A stretch of 64,000 nucleotides of DNA from Flavobacterium chilense. GTDB taxonomy: Bacteria > Bacteroidota > Bacteroidia > Flavobacteriales > Flavobacteriaceae. The stretch lies in NCBI RefSeq assembly GCF_001602525.1, contig NZ_LSYT01000009.1, forward strand, positions 1 through 64,000. The letters run 5' to 3'. The first letter of the stretch is position 1, and each line of letters begins with the position of its first letter. Under the pieces are notes generated by a model. That model had not been told where the DNA came from. It worked only from the letters and a program-made list of their open reading frames with translations, and made no database searches. The position numbers and the translations under genes are program-made. Shown here in pieces: positions 43,621-51,856 of the stretch.

Positions 43621-44337
43621 TTAAGGATTAGTAGACCAAATGCTGCTGTTTTTGATAAATACTCTTCGGTTTAATTTTAACTGTGCAATAATTAAATCTG
43701 CCATATCTTCAGACTGCATTACTTTTTCCGGATTTCCGTCAGTTAAGTTTAAGTCTTTTGCCATGTCAGTAGCCACAGTACTTGGTGTTAAAGCCGTAAC
43801 ACGAATATTGTGTTTTCTCATTTCCTGCATCAAAGAATCGGTTAAACCTAAAACCGCAAATTTTGAGGCACTGTAAGCACTTGTTAGTGCATTTCCGTTT
43901 AATCCTGCAGTTGATGAAATATTGATAATATCTCCGGTTTGTCTTTCGATCATATTTGGAATAACGGCACGAGTAGTGTAATATGTTCCCATTAAATTTA
44001 CCTGAATAATTCTTTCCCAGGCTTCAGGCTCTAATTCTAAGAATTTTCCAAAAGAAGCAATTCCGGCGCTATTGATTAAAATATCGATACTTTTAAATTC
44101 GGCAATAGCTTTTTCTACAGCAGAATTTATAGAGTTGATATCAGAAACGTCAGCAGACAAAGCCAAAGTTTTTACACCAAATTTTGCAGTTTCTTCTGCC
44201 AGTTGATCAATATCACTTTTAGTTCTGGAAACTAAAATAAGGTTTACACCTTCTTTTGCCAATGCAATGGCAACGGCTTTTCCAATTCCTTTTCCGGCAC
44301 CTGTAATAAGTGCATTTTTATTTTTTAAGTCGGTCAT
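43621..44337 (-). CDS. SDR oxidoreductase, FabG-like
   Basis: A classical short-chain dehydrogenase of 238 residues. The cofactor motif is TGAGKGIG (about 12-19), followed by NSAG, the catalytic Ser in INISSTAG and the Y-x3-K pair in SAYSASK. It resembles 3-oxoacyl-ACP reductases but its substrate is uncertain, and no fatty-acid genes are adjacent. A minus-strand -7 box lies at 44381-44388. Confidence 0.92.
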   Translation of the reverse strand: MTDLKNKNALITGAGKGIGKAVAIALAKEGVNLILVSRTKSDIDQLAEETAKFGVKTLALSADVSDINSINSAVEKAIAEFKSIDILINSAGIASFGKFLELEPEAWERIIQVNLMGTYYTTRAVIPNMIERQTGDIINISSTAGLNGNALTSAYSASKFAVLGLTDSLMQEMRKHNIRVTALTPSTVATDMAKDLNLTDGNPEKVMQSEDMADLIIAQLKLNRRVFIKNSSIWSTNP

Positions 44338-44380
44338 GATTGTGTTTTTAGAAATGCAGAAAGCATCATTTTAAGTCTTA

Positions 44381-44388
44381 CAAAAATA
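44381..44388 (-). promoter_or_regulatory. -7 promoter box for the FabG-like gene
   Basis: On the minus strand it reads TATTTTTG, a match to TAnnTTTG, 43 bases before the start codon. Confidence 0.5.
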
Positions 44389-44450
44389 AAGCTTTTGTAA
44401 ACTAAAATGATGCTTTGAGGTATTTTCTTAATCTAAGTTTAACAACTTTT

Positions 44451-45038
44451 TTATTCTTTTAGAACCATATCAATACACATGACAGCGGCAAGAATTAATT
44501 GTCTTAACGGACTATCTTCTGCTACAGTTTCTTCTATTTGAAGTACATAATTGTCTGCACTTGTAAAAAACTCTTTGCCTATTCCTGCCCATTTTTTGTT
44601 TACCTGTGCCAGCTGTTTGTTCTCGTAAGTAAATTTAAAATCCCATCCTGTCCATTTTCCCTGAAGCATTGCAATTGGTTTTTCGTTTTTATCCAGAATT
44701 TCAAATTTTCCTCCAATAGATAAAAGCTTTTGTTTGAATGTTCCTATCAAACGGTCTTTTTCATCAAATACCTCAACTGTCGAACGAAGCCAGGCAATGC
44801 CACGTTTTACAGAAATTAATTTTTCGCCGGAAGCGGTTGTAATTTCAATATTAAAAGGCGTCATTCTTTTATAATCTGTAAAACGCATCACTTTGGTAAA
44901 AAAGCCCAGATTGTTTTCTCTGCAATTCATTATAATCTGATTGTTTTCAGGACTATAAATGTCATAATTGTTAGCGGCTTTAAACATTCCAATATGTTCT
45001 TTTACAAGAAATAAATTCTGATTTAAAATGGGATTCAT
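44451..45038 (-). CDS. phospholipid scramblase-related (LURP-one-like) protein
   Basis: A 195-residue soluble protein with the tubby-like scramblase/LURP-one pattern. It opens NPILNQNLFLVKEHIGMF, continues with FFTKVMRFTDYKRMTPFNIEI, then two beta-rich halves (GTFKQKLLSIGGKFEILD; WTGWDFKF), and ends with a hydrophobic helix (LRQLILAAVMCIDMVLKE), the usual buried helix of this fold. Function in bacteria is unknown. A minus-strand box TACATTTG lies at 45108-45115. Confidence 0.8.
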   Translation of the reverse strand: MNPILNQNLFLVKEHIGMFKAANNYDIYSPENNQIIMNCRENNLGFFTKVMRFTDYKRMTPFNIEITTASGEKLISVKRGIAWLRSTVEVFDEKDRLIGTFKQKLLSIGGKFEILDKNEKPIAMLQGKWTGWDFKFTYENKQLAQVNKKWAGIGKEFFTSADNYVLQIEETVAEDSPLRQLILAAVMCIDMVLKE

Positions 45039-45107
45039 GAAATTGGGTTGATATTGATTTATAAATATTTAGACTGAATACGTTTTGAACGATTTTCAAA
45101 CGGATGT

Positions 45108-45115
45108 CAAATGTA
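45108..45115 (-). promoter_or_regulatory. -7 promoter box for the scramblase-like gene
   Basis: On the minus strand it reads TACATTTG, matching TAnnTTTG, 69 bases before the start codon and just downstream of the VWA gene stop. Confidence 0.45.
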
Positions 45116-45127
45116 AATAAATATTGG

Positions 45128-47260
45128 TTAATAATCGAATTTTGAAGTTTCAATCAGTCGAATAAATTCTGCTTTATAACCTTCGGCATCATTTGAAGCA
45201 CCTTGTTTCGCCAGTTTCAAAATAGCATCAGAAGATTTATCTTCAATAAACTTAGAATCCCTTAATTTCAATCCAAACCAGGCGACAGCAGTGCTAAATT
45301 TAAAATCATCAGAAGCATTTTCTAAAGGAATAGATTTGTTGTCTATAGTTTCTACCATTTCGATGCTTTTGTTGCCATCCGGTTTTTTATAACGGAATTT
45401 TATAGTAGCCAATTCATTGGTGTATTTATTACTGTTTTCTTTGACTTTTGTATATTTTAAATCATCTGGCTGTTGACCAAGATAATCACTTTTAACTCCC
45501 GTGGGAATAATTTCATATAAAGCCGTAACAGTATGATTGCTTCCTAATTCTCCTGCGTCTATGGCATCATTTTTAAAATCTTCAGGACGCAGTTTTCTGT
45601 TTTCATATCCAATTAATCGGTATGCCTGAATTTGCTCAGGATTAAATTCGATTTGTATTTTTACATCTTTGGCAATTGCAAACATAGAACCTTTAAATTC
45701 TTTTCCTAAAAAACGATTTGCTTCCTGAATGTTATCGATATAGGCGTAATTTCCATTTCCTTTATCTGCTAAGGTTTCCATTTTGCTGTCTTTATAATTT
45801 CCCATTCCATACCCCAGACAAGTCAGGAAAACTCCCGTTTTTCTTTTTTGTTCAATTAATTTTTCCATATCTGAGTCAGAAGTATCACCTACATTAAAAT
45901 CACCATCAGTGGCAAGAATAACTCTGTTGTTTCCGTTTTTGATAAAATTTTCGGCAGCAATTTTATAAGCCAGTTCAATTCCGGCTCCTCCGGCTGTGCT
46001 TCCTCCGGCATCTAATTTTTCTAAAGCTTCATTGATTGTTTTTTTATCATTTCCGGAAGTTGGGGGAAGAACTAAACCGGCTGCTCCGGCATACACTACA
46101 ATTGCTACTTTATCTTTTTCGCGTAATTCATTTACTAAAATTTTCAGGGATTGTTTCAGCAAGGGTAATTTATTAATATCGCTCATAGAACCAGAAACAT
46201 CGATTAAGAATACGAGATTAGAAGCCGGTAAATTTTCTGTTGGAATGTTTTTTCCCTGTAAACCAATCTTAAGTATTTTGTTTTTAGAATTCCATGGAGA
46301 ATCGCTTAGTTGAGTATTGATCGAAAACGGATTTCCGTCTTTTGGCTGTGGATAAGTGTATTTGAAAAAATTAACCATTTCTTCTACACGTACCGCATCT
46401 TTTGGAACTTGCTGACCGTTGTTTAAAAAACGTCTCACATTTGTATAAGAAGCATTGTCTACATCTATAGAAAATGTAGAAAGCGGTGCTGTTTTTGGAC
46501 TTTCGAAAACATTTTCTACCAAAGTATTATAATCTTCCTGATTTGGTTCAACAGGCTGAACAGGGCTTGCATTTTTCAGGATTGTATTAAGTTCTTTCTC
46601 TGTAAGATTTTTATACATTCCGTTTTTGGTGTCGATAACCACAACTCCGTTTGAGGCTCTGCTTCCATAAATAGAAGTGGCTGTTGAGTCTTTTAAAACT
46701 TTTACCTCCTGAATATCATTTGGATTAATTTTAGCAAATTGTTTTGCTTTTACAGGAATTCCGTCAATGATATACAAAGGTTCATTTTTAGCAGAAATGG
46801 ATTCAGTTCCTCTTATCGCTACAGCTGGACTTGGAGCTGCAAGATATCTACTGTTATTTTGAACTTGTACACCGGCAACTCTACCCCGAACCTTTGTTGC
46901 AGCACTAGTTTTTATTTGTTTTTTCGAAATTCCATAACCTACAACCACAACTTCTTGTAATTGAGGACTGTTATCCGTCATGATGATATTGATTACACTT
47001 GATTCTTTAACCGTAACACTTTCATTATTCATCCCGATAAAGCTAAAAACTAAAACATCTCCGGTTTGCGCCTTGATGGAATATTTTCCGTCAAAATCTG
47101 TTTGTGTTGATTTGTTTGATTTTTGAATCGTAATGCTAACGCCCGGAAGAGCCTGATGAGTTTGGTCTGTAACGGTTCCGGTAATTGTTTTTTCCTGTGC
47201 CATGGTTACGAAACATATAAGCATAGCAATGGCTGATGAAATAAGTTTTAGACTTTTCAT
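45128..47260 (-). CDS. SusC-type plug fused to a von Willebrand A domain protein
   Basis: A 710-residue exported protein with a signal peptide (1-21). A CarboxypepD-reg-like beta-sandwich (about 25-95, TVTDQTHQALPGVSI) is followed by a TonB-receptor plug (about 100-212) with the SusC signature LQEVVVVGYG and EPLYIIDGIPV. The outer-membrane barrel is absent. In its place is a YfbK-type VWA module: N-terminal part 245-340, VWA about 345-525 with MIDAS DVSGS (354-358), and a C-terminal domain to the end. It lies 35 bases after the anti-sigma-like gene. Likely periplasmic or outer-membrane attached; function is not known. Confidence 0.88.
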   Translation of the reverse strand: MKSLKLISSAIAMLICFVTMAQEKTITGTVTDQTHQALPGVSITIQKSNKSTQTDFDGKYSIKAQTGDVLVFSFIGMNNESVTVKESSVINIIMTDNSPQLQEVVVVGYGISKKQIKTSAATKVRGRVAGVQVQNNSRYLAAPSPAVAIRGTESISAKNEPLYIIDGIPVKAKQFAKINPNDIQEVKVLKDSTATSIYGSRASNGVVVIDTKNGMYKNLTEKELNTILKNASPVQPVEPNQEDYNTLVENVFESPKTAPLSTFSIDVDNASYTNVRRFLNNGQQVPKDAVRVEEMVNFFKYTYPQPKDGNPFSINTQLSDSPWNSKNKILKIGLQGKNIPTENLPASNLVFLIDVSGSMSDINKLPLLKQSLKILVNELREKDKVAIVVYAGAAGLVLPPTSGNDKKTINEALEKLDAGGSTAGGAGIELAYKIAAENFIKNGNNRVILATDGDFNVGDTSDSDMEKLIEQKRKTGVFLTCLGYGMGNYKDSKMETLADKGNGNYAYIDNIQEANRFLGKEFKGSMFAIAKDVKIQIEFNPEQIQAYRLIGYENRKLRPEDFKNDAIDAGELGSNHTVTALYEIIPTGVKSDYLGQQPDDLKYTKVKENSNKYTNELATIKFRYKKPDGNKSIEMVETIDNKSIPLENASDDFKFSTAVAWFGLKLRDSKFIEDKSSDAILKLAKQGASNDAEGYKAEFIRLIETSKFDY

Positions 47261-47295
47261 GATAATAAGTTTTAAATTAAAAATTTGTTTTTTAG

Positions 47296-48252
47296 CTATT
47301 TTTTAGGAGCCGGTTTTCCTGTTTTAGTAGTAATAATGACAACACCTTTTTTGCCTTTTTCGCCATATTTTGAGGTAGCTTCTAAATCCTGAAGTACAGT
47401 AATGGTTTTAATTTCCTGTTTGTTTAAAGGGGCATACGGACTTGTTGGATTGGTGCCAAATAAATCATTTTCAGAGTAATAAATGCCGTCAATAATATAC
47501 AATGGCGCATCCAGTACAACTAATGAATCTACATTTTCTGGTTGTAAATTAGGAAGTTCTGCCTGCATCATTTTATCTCTTTTCTCATCATTACTATGAG
47601 AAATAGGGTTTCCGTTTAAAACAATAAGAGGAGCACTTTTTTTAGCCATTGGCGCATGTTGATCTGCATAAGCAACTTTTGCTGATTCTCTTCCTGTTTG
47701 GTATGAACCATAATTTTGAAGGGCTTTATCTTTTAAGATGCTGTTTTCTTCTTCAACAGCATATGAAGGTTGTACTGACACTGGAGCAGTAATTTCGGCA
47801 GCAATTTTTGCGGGAGGAACAGAAAAGGCTTGTGCCGGAATAAGAGAGTCTTTCGCCTGGTTCAGGGCCACATTTTGTTGCTGTTGTATTTGTCTGTTTA
47901 GAATTTTGACAGCTTCAGTTTTTGAAACAATTACTGTGTCTGAAGAAACAACGGGATTATTTTTTTCTGTTTCAGCGTTCTGAATGTTTTCTTTCGAGTC
48001 TTTATTCACCACAACTTTAGGATCAGAAGTTGTTTTGTCTGATTTTAGAAATTGTGATCCTATCGAAATCAGTAATAAAAGAGAAGCTGCAATGGCAATT
48101 TTTTTCCATAACGAAATTGCTTTTTTATCTTCTTTTTTATCGAGTTTTTCTTCAACACGAGACCAGACTTTATCCATTCCCGGAAAATCTTTCGATTCCG
48201 AATGGTGTGCGGCTTCTTTAAATTTATTAAATATTTTATCCTGATTGTCCAT
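47296..48252 (-). CDS. putative anti-sigma factor with a plug-like C-terminal segment
   Basis: A 318-residue bitopic protein: cytoplasmic N terminus (1-45, acidic and basic, with GMDKVWSRVEEKL), one transmembrane helix (about 48-66), and a periplasmic part rich in Gln, Ala and Pro (about 70-235). The last 75 residues copy the SusC plug core: DAPLYIIDGIYY, KQEIKTITVLQD, GEKGKKGVVIITTK. The gene begins 2 bases after the sigma factor stop, so cotranslation is likely. The anti-sigma role is inferred from position and topology; there is no classical anti-sigma motif. Confidence 0.75.
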   Translation of the reverse strand: MDNQDKIFNKFKEAAHHSESKDFPGMDKVWSRVEEKLDKKEDKKAISLWKKIAIAASLLLLISIGSQFLKSDKTTSDPKVVVNKDSKENIQNAETEKNNPVVSSDTVIVSKTEAVKILNRQIQQQQNVALNQAKDSLIPAQAFSVPPAKIAAEITAPVSVQPSYAVEEENSILKDKALQNYGSYQTGRESAKVAYADQHAPMAKKSAPLIVLNGNPISHSNDEKRDKMMQAELPNLQPENVDSLVVLDAPLYIIDGIYYSENDLFGTNPTSPYAPLNKQEIKTITVLQDLEATSKYGEKGKKGVVIITTKTGKPAPKK

Positions 48253-48254
48253 GA

Positions 48255-48791
48255 CTATTTTGCTTTTTGGTAATACAATTTATTTACTAAATCCTTTAGC
48301 TTGGTTTTAGCGGCATTCAATTGTGATTTTGATGTGCCTTCAGAAATGCTCAGCATGTCGGCTATTTCTTTGTGTGCAAAACCTTCGATAACAAAAAGGT
48401 TAAAAACAGTTTTACAGCCTTCCGGAATATGGTTTAGTAAATTGAGTAAATCTTCTTCTTCTAATGCATTGATTTCATCAGTAAAAGGTTGCGAAAGCAA
48501 TTTGACATCATCAAGATACATGTTAAAATTGGTGTTTTTCTTGATGGTTGCCAAACAATGGTTAACCGTTATTTTTCGAGCCCATGCCTCAAAAGCTAAA
48601 ACTTCTTTGAGTTGTTCCAGTTTTGTAAATATGGTATAGAAAGCGTCAGCCATAGCTTCTTCAATTTCTTCTTCCTTCTTTAAGTAGCGTTTGCAAAGGC
48701 GATACAGCTTTGGAGCCATATACTCATAAACCTGACGCTGAGCATCACGGTTCATTTTTTTGCAGTTAGAAATTAGCGTTTCGTTTATCAC
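48255..48791 (-). CDS. ECF-type RNA polymerase sigma factor
   Basis: A sigma-70 family ECF factor of about 178 residues. Region 2 includes YEYMAPKLYRLCKRYLKKEEEIEEAMADAFYTIF. Region 4 helix-turn-helix includes FVIEGFAHKEIADMLSISEGTSKSQLNAAK. I start it at GTG 48791 (MINETLISNCKK); the frame can be read from TTG 48821, but that would give an unusual N terminus. It heads the sigma/anti-sigma/VWA unit. Confidence 0.9.
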   Translation of the reverse strand: MINETLISNCKKMNRDAQRQVYEYMAPKLYRLCKRYLKKEEEIEEAMADAFYTIFTKLEQLKEVLAFEAWARKITVNHCLATIKKNTNFNMYLDDVKLLSQPFTDEINALEEEDLLNLLNHIPEGCKTVFNLFVIEGFAHKEIADMLSISEGTSKSQLNAAKTKLKDLVNKLYYQKAK

Positions 48792-48839
48792 AATTGTTGT
48801 CTTTATACTAAAGAGGGGCAAAAAGAAAAAAAGGTTGGG

Positions 48840-49046
48840 ACGAGTATGAAATTTTTTTTAAGGTTAAAAGTTGCAAAGTTGCAAAGGTTCAAAGCTTCTG
48901 AGGTTTTATTGCACATATATAATAATGTATCTCTTTCAGAAACTTCATTGAACTAATCTTTGTGTATCTCTGTGTAGTCTTTGTGAATCTTTGTGTTATA
49001 GTTTTACCACAAAGATTCACAAAGACAACGCAAAGTCTCGCAAAGA
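48840..49046. repeat. intergenic repeat cluster with a perfect 19-base inverted repeat
   Basis: GTCTTTGTGAATCTTTGTG (48977-48995) is followed 12 bases later by its exact inverse (49008-49026). The symmetry continues weakly outwards (gtatctctgtgta; caaagtctcgcaaag). Upstream, about 48860-48895, the word aaagttgcaaaggttcaaag is the same as in the repeat at 35262-35290. The element lies between a sigma-factor gene reading away from it and a gene reading toward it on the same strand. Confidence 0.85.
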
Positions 49047-49047
49047 A

Positions 49048-49884
49048 TTACTTAACGGGCAGTGTCAATTTAAAAATCTTTGTTTCGAGAATGTCCGTAT
49101 CATTATCTTCGCAAAGCAAAAATTCAATTTTGTTGTTTTCTTTTTTATAGAAAGTTAAACCTTCAAATTTATTGGTTGAGGTTATTTTTTGCGTAAAATC
49201 GATTTTCATGGTTTTCAGATCTATTCGTCCAATAAAGCTTCCCAGAATTTCGCCATCGTCATAAGTTGATTTGGTATCTTCGGCGGTGGAAAGGAAATAG
49301 ATTTTGTCTTCGACTAAAATAGCATCGGTAAAACTGGAGCGAACTCCTTTTATTTTTGGAAGTTTATAATTGGTCGCAACCAGGGCAAATTCTTCTCCCA
49401 GACTTTTGGCATGAATGGTAAAAATGGTGTTTTTGTTTGAAACTCCATTTCCGCGATTGAACAAATACCAGTTTTCTCCATCGAAAATAGAACCTTCGAG
49501 ATTAAAATCTTCGGGTTTTATTTCGCCAAAACTTTGCATTAAACCATACAAATCAACCAGATTGTTTTTTTGTAAAACGGTTTTAGATTTAAGATCAAAC
49601 TCGATCATTTTATTTCGGTTTTCGGTAGAACCGGAACCAAAAACATACAAAGTATCATTATGATTGGTCAGGGATTCAAAATCCGGTTTTAGGTTTTTGG
49701 GTATATTTTGTGTTGGATTGTCAATTAAAGCATGTTGGTTTAATTGCTGATTCTGCATGTTATATTCGTATAAAAATCCGCTGTTATCACTAATAATATA
49801 AAGTGAATTGTTATTGAAAAATAATCCTGATGCTGATCCGATTCCGATGATTTGAAATAATATTTCTAAGGTGAATTTTTCCAT
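49048..49884 (-). CDS. beta-propeller-like protein of unknown function
   Basis: A 278-residue protein with repeating blade-like segments (NSLYIISDNSGFLYEYNM, DTLYVFGSGSTENRNKMIEFDL, DKIYFLSTAEDTKSTYDDGE). No signal peptide is evident, so it is likely cytoplasmic. The repeated 'E-F-D-L/R-I-D-L' strand ends and DFESLT motif resemble DUF6929-like or SdiA-regulated-type propellers. No catalytic residues are clear. It overlaps the end of the repeat cluster by none and stands alone. Confidence 0.75.
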   Translation of the reverse strand: MEKFTLEILFQIIGIGSASGLFFNNNSLYIISDNSGFLYEYNMQNQQLNQHALIDNPTQNIPKNLKPDFESLTNHNDTLYVFGSGSTENRNKMIEFDLKSKTVLQKNNLVDLYGLMQSFGEIKPEDFNLEGSIFDGENWYLFNRGNGVSNKNTIFTIHAKSLGEEFALVATNYKLPKIKGVRSSFTDAILVEDKIYFLSTAEDTKSTYDDGEILGSFIGRIDLKTMKIDFTQKITSTNKFEGLTFYKKENNKIEFLLCEDNDTDILETKIFKLTLPVK

Positions 49885-49908
49885 GAATGTTGCTTTAAAG
49901 TCTTTTTA

Positions 49909-50550
49909 TTATCGTGACTTTATCTTTTTAAATGAATTGTTTTTTTCTGCTTCTGAAGTTATCCTTTCGAGAATGTCTATAATTTTTTTACTTTTTAGGC
50001 TATTGTTACTTTTATAGTTGATATTTATCAACCCATCGCTTTCTTTTTGTAAATCAAATATATCGAATAATTTTTCTGTTTTATTTCCATTTATTATCAT
50101 ACTTAATTTCTGCAATGTCGAATTCCCGATGCCGATAGTGTATTTTGATTTTTTAGGGCTTATATATTGGAAATACTTTACTTTCTCTTTGTCGATAACT
50201 GCTTTATTCGAAAAATATATTTCCCAAAAAGAAGTGTCTTCGGCTGTTAATATAGTATACTCGTGGCAATAATTAATTTTTGTTACAAAAAAAAGGCCTT
50301 CTTTTTTCCAAAAAACATATACAGGAGGATTGACTAAATCATCAAAACAGGTTTCTTTTTCATCTGAGGAAGGTTCTACAATAATTATCGGACGTTCGGG
50401 AGTAATTTTTTTATAAAGGATCAGAGTATCGATTTTTTGAGTTGCAATAAAATCAGAAACTAATTCATCAATATTCGCTTTTGGATGAGTTTGTGAATTG
50501 CCCGTAAAAGTTAAGAACAAAAAAAATAAAAGGAATGTATGTCGTGGCAT
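49909..50550 (-). CDS. secreted protein of unknown function
   Basis: A 213-residue protein with a signal peptide (residues 1-19, ending GNSQT). The mature part has no motif that I recognise; it is rich in Lys, Ile and Ser and ends with a basic segment (NSFKKIKSR). One CFDD segment near residue 68 and YCHEY near 93 hold its only cysteines. It is followed 24 bases later by the propeller gene and may share its transcript. Confidence 0.7.
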   Translation of the reverse strand: MPRHTFLLFFLFLTFTGNSQTHPKANIDELVSDFIATQKIDTLILYKKITPERPIIIVEPSSDEKETCFDDLVNPPVYVFWKKEGLFFVTKINYCHEYTILTAEDTSFWEIYFSNKAVIDKEKVKYFQYISPKKSKYTIGIGNSTLQKLSMIINGNKTEKLFDIFDLQKESDGLININYKSNNSLKSKKIIDILERITSEAEKNNSFKKIKSR

Positions 50551-50781
50551 TATACTGTTTTTTAATTTTTATAAGTTCTTTTGAAAAACCAATGACCAGC
50601 CCTGATAGTAATGAAAATGCTTTGAAAAGAAATTGTATTTTTTCCTGACAAAACAAAGCGACCAGCGGAAGCTCTTGTTATGGCTTTGGAAAAAAGCAAT
50701 TTATTGAAAAAGTATTGCAATGAATAGCAGGAATATGCTTCGTAAAATTAGTATATTTACTATTATAAAAATTCAGAAATT

Positions 50782-51663
50782 ATGAAATCTATTGATCCAA
50801 ATGATTTTAAAGTTACAGATAAAATAAAATTATCAAAGATTCCGACTTTACTAAATGTAAAAGCAGATGATGACGAAAAAGAAGAGAAACTCGATAAAGT
50901 TCAGGCAAAATTGAGCGATTTGCAGGATGTGATGTATGCACACAACAAATATGCGGTTTTGATTTGCCTGCAAGGAATGGATACTTCGGGAAAAGACAGT
51001 CTGATTAAGGAAGTTTTTAAAGAGTTTAATCCGCGTGGAGTAGTAGTGCATAGTTTTAAAACGCCCAATTCGAGTGAATTAGAACATGATTATTTGTGGA
51101 GACATTATATTGCATTGCCGGAAAAAGGAAAGTTTGCAATTTTTAACCGTACGCATTATGAAAACGTTTTGGTAACACGGGTGCATCCTGAATTTATTTT
51201 GGCGGAGAACTTACCGGGAATCAATTCGGTTGACGATATTACACCAAAATTCTGGAAGAAAAGAATTGAACAAATCAATAACTTTGAAAGCCATATTGCA
51301 GAAAACGGAACGATTGTCATGAAGTTTTTTCTGCATTTGAGCAAAGAAGAACAACGTCAGCGTTTATTACGCCGTTTGGAAGAAGAAAAACACAATTGGA
51401 AATTTTCGCCCAACGATTTAAAAGAGCGCGGATATTGGGATCAATATCAGGAATATTATGAAGAGGCAATAAATAAAACATCAACAGAACATGCGCCATG
51501 GTATGTGATTCCTGCAGATGATAAAGAAATGGCACGTTATATTGTAGCCAAAATTATCTGGGAAGAAATGCAAAAACATACAGATATTAAAGAGCCGGAG
51601 CTTGATGATAAAATAAAAGCCAATTTTGAGGCTTATAAAGAACAGTTAAATAAAGAGTCTTAA
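50782..51663 (+). CDS. ppk2: polyphosphate kinase 2 family protein
   Basis: A 293-residue PPK2 enzyme, which phosphorylates nucleotides with polyphosphate (or the reverse). Walker A is GMDTSGKDS (about 62-70), followed by the PPK2 motifs FNPRGVVVHSFKTP, LWRHYIALPEKG and FNRTHYENVLVTRVHPE, then the lid region with arginines RQRLLRRLEEEKHNWKF. The single-domain length suggests class I or III (nucleotide monophosphate or diphosphate kinase). The preference cannot be read from sequence alone. Single-gene unit. Confidence 0.95.
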   Translation: MKSIDPNDFKVTDKIKLSKIPTLLNVKADDDEKEEKLDKVQAKLSDLQDVMYAHNKYAVLICLQGMDTSGKDSLIKEVFKEFNPRGVVVHSFKTPNSSELEHDYLWRHYIALPEKGKFAIFNRTHYENVLVTRVHPEFILAENLPGINSVDDITPKFWKKRIEQINNFESHIAENGTIVMKFFLHLSKEEQRQRLLRRLEEEKHNWKFSPNDLKERGYWDQYQEYYEEAINKTSTEHAPWYVIPADDKEMARYIVAKIIWEEMQKHTDIKEPELDDKIKANFEAYKEQLNKES

Positions 51664-51856
51664 AGTAAGGCTCTTTTTTTTGTTTGAATGTTATTGTAAG
51701 TTTATGAGTATTTTGTATTACTAATTTAATGTTAATTTTTTTCTGAATAATTTCGTATTTGTGTTACATCTCTTGTTTTTTTGATAATATCAAAGTGATT
51801 TTAAGTTAAAGAGTAGGGATTTACTTTGTAAAAAAAATAAAACCAATTTTTAACTC

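Noticed and set aside
48840..49046. CRISPR array from repeated tttgtg/caaag words
   Set aside because: Spacing and sequence are irregular, arms are inverted and not direct, and there are no cas genes.
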